36,951 nt of DNA, from positions 1 through 36,951 of the forward strand of contig JAEYWL010000063.1 in NCBI GenBank assembly GCA_023428915.1, read 5' to 3'. Made by a program: the position numbers and the translations under genes. Every line of letters begins with the position of its first letter. Within the stretch, counting starts at the first letter, position 1. Below, one piece after another: positions 32,623-36,951 of the stretch. This DNA is from Verrucomicrobiota bacterium. GTDB taxonomy: Bacteria; Chlamydiota; Chlamydiia; Chlamydiales; JAEYWL01. Below the pieces are notes generated by a model. That model searched no databases. It saw only the letters and a program-made list of their open reading frames with translations, and was not told where the DNA came from.

Positions 32623-33050
32623 GTAACCGCAAGCTGACTTTGACGGTAGAGAGTTGCTTGGAAAATCTTCCTCTGGTTGGAAGTGCTATTAAAGGGGTTT
32701 GTTCCCTGGTGATAAAAGATGCCGTTGAACTGTACCAAATTGAACTTTGTGTGATCGAAGCCGCCAGCAACATTGTAAAGCATGCTTATAATAACCAGCC
32801 TGGCCGCTTTTTTGAAATTACGGTAACAATTACAGAGAATAACATTGATTTTGAACTGGTTGACAATGGCCTAGTAGGCATTATAACAATGGCAAATGAA
32901 CTGCATTTTGATCCTGAATGTCCCGAAACCATCCCAGAGTCGGGCATGGGCTTATATTTGATTAACCAGCTGATGGATGAGGTTTCATTTACCTCGATTA
33001 ATGGACAAAATGTAACACACTTAAGAAAAATCTACCATGAGAGCAGCTAG
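32619..33050 (+). CDS. RsbW-like HATPase (anti-sigma / serine kinase)
   Basis: The GHKL ATP-binding fold is marked by the N box IELCVIEAASNIVKHAYNN (Glu47, Asn51, His55), the DNG of the G1 box (82-84) and ESGMGLYLINQLMDEV (107-122, G2). The 143 residues and these boxes match SpoIIAB/RsbW serine kinases, whose Glu and Asn bind Mg-ATP. Its partner should be the STAS protein encoded just before, with a four-base overlap. No PAS or membrane domain is attached. The next gene begins 14 bases before its stop. Confidence 0.9.
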   Translation: MSNRKLTLTVESCLENLPLVGSAIKGVCSLVIKDAVELYQIELCVIEAASNIVKHAYNNQPGRFFEITVTITENNIDFELVDNGLVGIITMANELHFDPECPETIPESGMGLYLINQLMDEVSFTSINGQNVTHLRKIYHESS

Positions 33051-33429
33051 AAAGCAGAATATCGCCTACAGTTTATTAATTCTTTTAACCATTGTTGTGA
33101 CAATTTGCAGCTACTTTTATTTTAATCAAAAATGGCTCTATTTTAGAAAGGGTGAAACCTATTATACAGCCCGCAAGTTCCATGAAGCTATTCCTTACTA
33201 TGTTAAGAGTCTTCGCATAGGTAAAACCACCAAAAAAACCTACTTTCATTTAGCCACCGCTTATATTGCTGAAAAGGAGTTTGACAAGGCAGCGGAGGTG
33301 TATGGGGCTTACTTGCAAGGAAATCCCGATGATCGGGAAGCTCGTTTGGCTTTTGCCCGGGCCCTTTCTTGGGCAGGAAAAATGGAAGAATCACAAAGAG
33401 AATATCAAAAACTATTGGAAAAGAAATGA
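33037..33429 (+). CDS. Membrane-anchored TPR protein
   Basis: A basic N-terminus is followed by one membrane helix at about 11-29 (YSLLILLTIVVTICSYFYF), which makes it an inner-membrane anchor or uncleaved signal. The rest holds about two TPR units (ETYYTARKFHEAIPYYVKSL at 40-59; ATAYIAEKEFDKAAEVYGAY at 73-92) and the start of a third. At 130 residues it is small. It overlaps the HATPase gene by 14 bases and the next TPR gene by four (ATGA). It probably anchors a complex with the larger exported TPR protein; partner not seen directly. Confidence 0.8.
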   Translation: MRAARKQNIAYSLLILLTIVVTICSYFYFNQKWLYFRKGETYYTARKFHEAIPYYVKSLRIGKTTKKTYFHLATAYIAEKEFDKAAEVYGAYLQGNPDDREARLAFARALSWAGKMEESQREYQKLLEKK

Positions 33430-34097
33430 GAAAAACATTCATTTATGCAGGCTTGCTGCTGCAGCTTTATTGTCCAGGAGTACAAGCTGAAGACACAAAA
33501 GAGAGCTATTCTTTTAAGAAAGAAGAATATGGCCCTGAAATCAGTGACTTTGAAGCGCGGCTAGAATATGCCCGCCTCTTAGGTGTAACTAAAAACTATA
33601 AGGCTGCTTTAGAGGAGTTTGAAAAGCTGCTTAAAGAAAATCCCTCATCAGTGCCTGTAAAGGTTGAAATAGCCAAGATCTATTATTACCAAAAGCAATA
33701 CGATCAAGCCATTATGATTATCAGGCAAGTGCCTTTGGATAAGTTGGATTCTGAATCTGAAATGCTTTTAGGGGATATTTATCTGTCAAAGAAGGATTAC
33801 ATGCCAGCTGAGGATATATTCCGAGGATTACTTCAAAAAGATCCCGGCAACCTTCCCGCTAGATATAAACTAGCAGAACTTTATTCCTGGCAAAAAAAAT
33901 ATGATGATTCCATCCATGAATATCAGATCCTTTTAAAAAAATTGCCCAATGATATTCAAATTCGCAGAAAATATGGCATGGTGCTTATGTGGATGGGGAA
34001 TTACCCGGAAGCTGCCAAACAACTCGAGCAAACTTTGCCGGAAAATGCTCATCTGCAGCCTAATCCGGCACCAGTAAAGATGGAAAATGAAAAGTAA
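33426..34097 (+). CDS. Exported TPR protein
   Basis: The protein starts with a signal peptide (MRKTFIYAGLLLQLYCPGVQ with A at 21, cut before EDTKES), so it should act in the periplasm. About five TPR-like units follow (LEYARLLGVTKNYKAALEEF, VEIAKIYYYQKQYDQAIMII, EMLLGDIYLSKKDYMPAEDI, ARYKLAELYSWQKKYDDSIH and RKYGMVLMWMGNYPEAAKQL). The 223 residues end in a Pro/Asn-rich tail. The ATG at 33426 sits in an ATGA overlap with the previous stop; the frame is open to 33369, but that start would lack the signal peptide at its N-terminus. It resembles the TPR scaffolds of polysaccharide secretion systems such as BcsC or AlgK, without a beta-barrel. Confidence 0.82.
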   Translation: MRKTFIYAGLLLQLYCPGVQAEDTKESYSFKKEEYGPEISDFEARLEYARLLGVTKNYKAALEEFEKLLKENPSSVPVKVEIAKIYYYQKQYDQAIMIIRQVPLDKLDSESEMLLGDIYLSKKDYMPAEDIFRGLLQKDPGNLPARYKLAELYSWQKKYDDSIHEYQILLKKLPNDIQIRRKYGMVLMWMGNYPEAAKQLEQTLPENAHLQPNPAPVKMENEK

Positions 34098-35703
34098 AGC
34101 GCAAAGTTATATTCTCCTGCTTCTTAGCATTTCATTTTTAACTCTTTCCAGCTATTTGGTGGTCAGGATTTACCTGTTCATCGGAACTTCTTTTTTCTGG
34201 TATGAAAAATTTTTCGCTATCGGCTTATTATTGGCAGAAATTTTTATCATCATCCATACCTTTGGGTATACCTATAATATCTATTATGTTCTTAGATATG
34301 GAATGGAGGAGAAGCCAAAAATACCAAAGGCTGCTGAGTATCCCCCTGTAGCTGTGATTGTAGCAACTTATAAAGAGCCGTTGGATATCTTGGAAGATAC
34401 CTTAATTTGTTTTTACAATATGACCTACCCCAATAAACGGCTATATTGCTTGGACGATACCCGTTACGAACTCCCTTGGGCTTCAGAAGAAGTCAAACAG
34501 GCGTATAGGCGCGATATAGAGAAATTATGCGAGCGCATAGGCGTTAATTTATTCAGGTCTAAATGGCACGGTGCAAAAGCGGGTAAGATTAATGATTTTA
34601 TCGATTTCATTAGTGGAAATATCAAAGAGGGGTTTGAGTTTACTGCGTATGACGGGCTAAAAGAGAGGACGCCGGAAAAATATATTTTAGTATTTGATGC
34701 CGATTCTAACCCGGTCCCGAACATTGCCGAAGAGCTCGTGGATATAGCGGAATATTATCCAAATGTCTCTTTTGTACAGACGCCGCAGTACTATACTAAC
34801 TTTGAAACCAATAGAGTGGCAAGGGCCTCAGGCTTGCAGCAGGCTATTTTTTATGAGTACATTTGCGAAGGCAAGGGTTTAAAAAATTCCATGTTTTGCT
34901 GCGGAACCAATGTTCTGCTTCGCAGAGAGGCGCTTTTGGATGCAGGGGGCTTTGATGAAACTTCTGTAACTGAAGATTTTGCCACCTCCTTGAGGCTGCA
35001 CATTAAGGGCTGGGCTTCTTATTATCTTAACCGCGTCTGTTCATTCGGGATGGGTCCTGAAGATCTTGGCGCTTATTTTAAACAGCAATTCCGCTGGGCA
35101 GCAGGCAATATTGGAATATTAAAAAGGCTGCCGGGAGTCTTTTTTAGGCACTATAAAGAACTGGGTTTTAATAAATGCTGGGAGTACTTTTTATCCTGCA
35201 CCCATTACTTTGTAGGATGGGTATTTTGTTTTATTGTGCTGGCCCCGGTTTCATATTTGATTTTTAACCTTCCAAGTTTTTCGGCCAGGCCCATTATCTA
35301 TCTCGGCGCTTATATTCCCTACATGATTATCACTTGCCTCATTTTCTTCCTGTCGTTAAAGGCTCGTAGATATCGGGCTAAAGACTTAGCTACAACACTG
35401 CTCTTAAATGCTGTTAGTTTTTCAGTATATATCAAAGCTACAATATCGGGGCTGTTCGGCCTAAAAACTAGTTTTGTAATTACCCCAAAAGGTCATTCTA
35501 ATATTTTACCTCTAACGCGTCTTCTCCCTCAAATCGGTTTATGCCTGCTATGTGTTGCAGCCATAACTTGGGGCATTATGAGAATGATTGTTGAGCAAGA
35601 GCCGATTTTTGCCCTGATCACAAATATTTTATGGTGCCTGTGCAACTTTTTGATGATCAGCTCCGTTATGTATTTCAATCACTCGGAAGAAACTGCAACA
35701 TGA
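34087..35703 (+). CDS. Family 2 processive glycosyltransferase (cellulose-synthase-like)
   Basis: An inner-membrane polysaccharide synthase of the BcsA/hyaluronan-synthase type. Two membrane helices (about 8-33 and 43-66) precede the GT-A domain: VAVIVATYKEP (88-98), first Asp in LDDTRYE (123/124), DAD (204-206), catalytic TEDFA (Asp297) and QQFRW (333-337), the full D,D,D,QxxRW set. Four to five helices follow (368-530), with FVITPKG at 463-469. No PilZ domain is attached, so direct c-di-GMP control is not indicated. Sugar donor unknown. It starts 11 bases before the TPR gene stop and its own stop overlaps the next gene by ATGA. Confidence 0.92.
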   Translation: MKSKAQSYILLLLSISFLTLSSYLVVRIYLFIGTSFFWYEKFFAIGLLLAEIFIIIHTFGYTYNIYYVLRYGMEEKPKIPKAAEYPPVAVIVATYKEPLDILEDTLICFYNMTYPNKRLYCLDDTRYELPWASEEVKQAYRRDIEKLCERIGVNLFRSKWHGAKAGKINDFIDFISGNIKEGFEFTAYDGLKERTPEKYILVFDADSNPVPNIAEELVDIAEYYPNVSFVQTPQYYTNFETNRVARASGLQQAIFYEYICEGKGLKNSMFCCGTNVLLRREALLDAGGFDETSVTEDFATSLRLHIKGWASYYLNRVCSFGMGPEDLGAYFKQQFRWAAGNIGILKRLPGVFFRHYKELGFNKCWEYFLSCTHYFVGWVFCFIVLAPVSYLIFNLPSFSARPIIYLGAYIPYMIITCLIFFLSLKARRYRAKDLATTLLLNAVSFSVYIKATISGLFGLKTSFVITPKGHSNILPLTRLLPQIGLCLLCVAAITWGIMRMIVEQEPIFALITNILWCLCNFLMISSVMYFNHSEETAT

Positions 35704-36725
35704 GCCTTAAGCCATTAATCTTGATTTTTCTTATGTCCTTCATAGGATTTTGCTCTAAAGAAAAAACGCAATCACCCATCCTCTTTGGGTTTGCTATTGA
35801 GGGATTTCCTGTAACTACCCAATCTTTAATCGAGCAGAGCCGCGAGACAAAAGTTGTACCGCAGCTTACCTTATTTTATCTTCAGTGGAACAGAGAGCCA
35901 GGTCAAGGAAAGTTGCTGCTGGAGAGTTTTCAGGCCATTTGGGATATCGGTTCAGTCCCATGCCTTTCTTGGGAGCCAATGCAAATCAAAGATGGAAAAG
36001 AATATACCATTTTTTACCAAGAAATTCTGAATGGCGCTTATGACAGCTATATTGATGAAATGGCGGATGCCATTGCTGCCTGGAAGAAAAGGGTGATCAT
36101 CCGTTTTGCCCATGAAATGAATTTAAAACGCTACCATTGGGGAGACATCTATCAGGAGGAGTTTGATAAAAACTCCCCTGAAATTTACAAAGAAATGTAT
36201 CGCTACGTTGTCGACCGTTTTAGAGAAAAAAATGTAACAAATACCCTATGGGCATTTTGCCCCAATGTCGATTCCGTTCCGGCAGATGGGTGGAATACCG
36301 CTACCCAGTATTATCCTGGGGATAATTATGTCGATATTTTGGGAATGGATGGCTATAACTGGAATATATCTGAAAAATTGGCTGAAGAAGAGCGTATTTC
36401 TTGGAGCAGGCCTTGGCAGTCTTTCGAAGAATTATTTAAGCCTTTATATACAGAACTTAAGGCCCTTGCCCCCCATAAGCCGATTGTGGTTTTTGAAACC
36501 GCGTCAGTGGATAGAGAGCCTGGCGATAAAATTACCTGGCTGAAAGAGGGGCTGGCGACAGCTAAAAAGTGGGGCTTGAGCGCCATTATTTGGTTTCCAT
36601 ACAACAAAGAAGAAGATTGGCGCTTAAACCAATTTAATGATTATACTTACAAGGAAATTTTATTGGACAATTTCCCCTCTTACCTTTGGCTAAATACCCT
36701 GCAAATCGACTCCCAAAAGGATTAG
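35700..36725 (+). CDS. GH26-like glycoside hydrolase, exported
   Basis: The ATG at 35700 overlaps the glycosyltransferase stop (ATGA) and gives 341 residues; the frame is open further upstream but inside that gene. A short hydrophobic leader ends at FIGFC (Cys18), an atypical lipobox, so it is exported and perhaps lipid-linked. GH26 beta-mannanase/glucanase marks are RFAHEMNLKRYHWG (acid/base Glu139), LWAFCPNVDSVP, YYPGDNYVDILGMDGYNW and PIVVFETAS (nucleophile Glu266), in the right order. It likely trims the polymer made by the neighbouring synthase, as BcsZ does for cellulose. Substrate not known from sequence. Confidence 0.82.
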   Translation: MSLKPLILIFLMSFIGFCSKEKTQSPILFGFAIEGFPVTTQSLIEQSRETKVVPQLTLFYLQWNREPGQGKLLLESFQAIWDIGSVPCLSWEPMQIKDGKEYTIFYQEILNGAYDSYIDEMADAIAAWKKRVIIRFAHEMNLKRYHWGDIYQEEFDKNSPEIYKEMYRYVVDRFREKNVTNTLWAFCPNVDSVPADGWNTATQYYPGDNYVDILGMDGYNWNISEKLAEEERISWSRPWQSFEELFKPLYTELKALAPHKPIVVFETASVDREPGDKITWLKEGLATAKKWGLSAIIWFPYNKEEDWRLNQFNDYTYKEILLDNFPSYLWLNTLQIDSQKD

Positions 36726-36951
36726 CCATTCTAGATAATTTCGTGCCCGTGTCCGCTTCCTATTACTCATATCTTTTTTGGAAACAGCGCAGAGACGCAG
36801 GAGACAGGGAGACGCAGAGGGCTTTAAGAATAAGGTGGACCCCAAAGTTTGGACAGAAATGAGGCTTATGAATGTCCTCTTTCAAGCTTTGGTTTTTATT
36901 ATGCGACCTCTAAAGAAACTATAAACCTTGTTTAGTGTTTTTAGAGGAAGA
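36726..36951. other. Non-coding tail with possible insertion-sequence end
   Basis: No gene is recognised. The word TGGACCCCAAAGTTTGGACA at 36836-36855 resembles the terminal inverted repeats of IS3-group elements as I recall them. If so, an element or its remnant starts here and runs beyond the window. Before it, a purine-rich stretch repeats GACGCAG and GAGAC words (36786-36820). No transposase segment could be confirmed in the 96 bases that follow. Confidence 0.3.

Overview
The window reads as the chromosome of a chlamydia outside the classical pathogens, most like the amoeba-associated Parachlamydiales. Three things point there. The ribosomal super-operon has the chlamydial gene order and chlamydial gaps: it begins at rplC without rpsJ, has no rpsN between rplE and rpsH, no rpmD between rpsE and rplO, and no adk, map, infA, rpmJ or rpsD around secY-rpsM-rpsK-rpoA. 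gapA follows rplQ, and a conserved acidic/basic hypothetical gene follows gapA, an arrangement I recall from Chlamydia trachomatis. The second half carries genes typical of environmental chlamydiae: multi-membrane HEAT-repeat proteins, MORN-repeat proteins, a YopH-like tyrosine phosphatase and a divergent P450. Genus cannot be fixed from the sequence alone.

Layout. 1-437: leader of the ribosomal operon. 438-13112: S10-spc-alpha super-operon with secY, rpsM, rpsK, rpoA and rplQ, all on the plus strand. 13113-13994: non-coding block of palindromic elements. 13995-16268: gapA, a hypothetical gene and tRNA-Leu(UAA). 16269-16546: stacked inverted repeats. 16547-17434 (minus): GNAT-domain protein. 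17435-17762: broken reading frame and a mobile-element end. 17763-23708 (minus): three-gene operon of two paralogous membrane/HEAT proteins and a cyclic-nucleotide-binding-domain protein. 23709-24757: gene graveyard with fragments resembling glnQ and argG, plus palindromes. 24758-28457 (minus): two MORN-repeat proteins. 28572-30802 (plus): GNAT acetyltransferase, NTF2-like protein and tyrosine phosphatase. 30919-31995 (minus): P450-like protein. 32278-36725 (plus): six tightly overlapping genes. 36726-36951: non-coding, with a possible insertion-sequence end.

The most interesting unit is the last operon: a STAS anti-anti-sigma-like protein, a RsbW-like HATPase, two TPR proteins (one membrane-anchored, one exported), a family 2 processive glycosyltransferase with the D,D,D,QxxRW signature and a GH26-like glycoside hydrolase. 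Almost every junction overlaps. The parts parallel those of synthase-dependent exopolysaccharide machines (synthase, TPR scaffold, hydrolase), here joined to a partner-switch pair in place of a c-di-GMP PilZ domain. This is an inferred polysaccharide synthesis system; the polymer is unknown.

A second theme is small palindromic repeats. One family (about 94 bp, ends starting AAACCCGA) has two clean copies, one longer relative and one isolated end. One copy lies 15 bp before the polysaccharide operon. Several start codons given here differ from the longest open frame (rplV, rpmC, secY, rpoA, the cNMP-domain gene, the second membrane/HEAT gene, the exported TPR gene and the GH26-like gene), chosen from ribosome sites, overlaps or family alignment.
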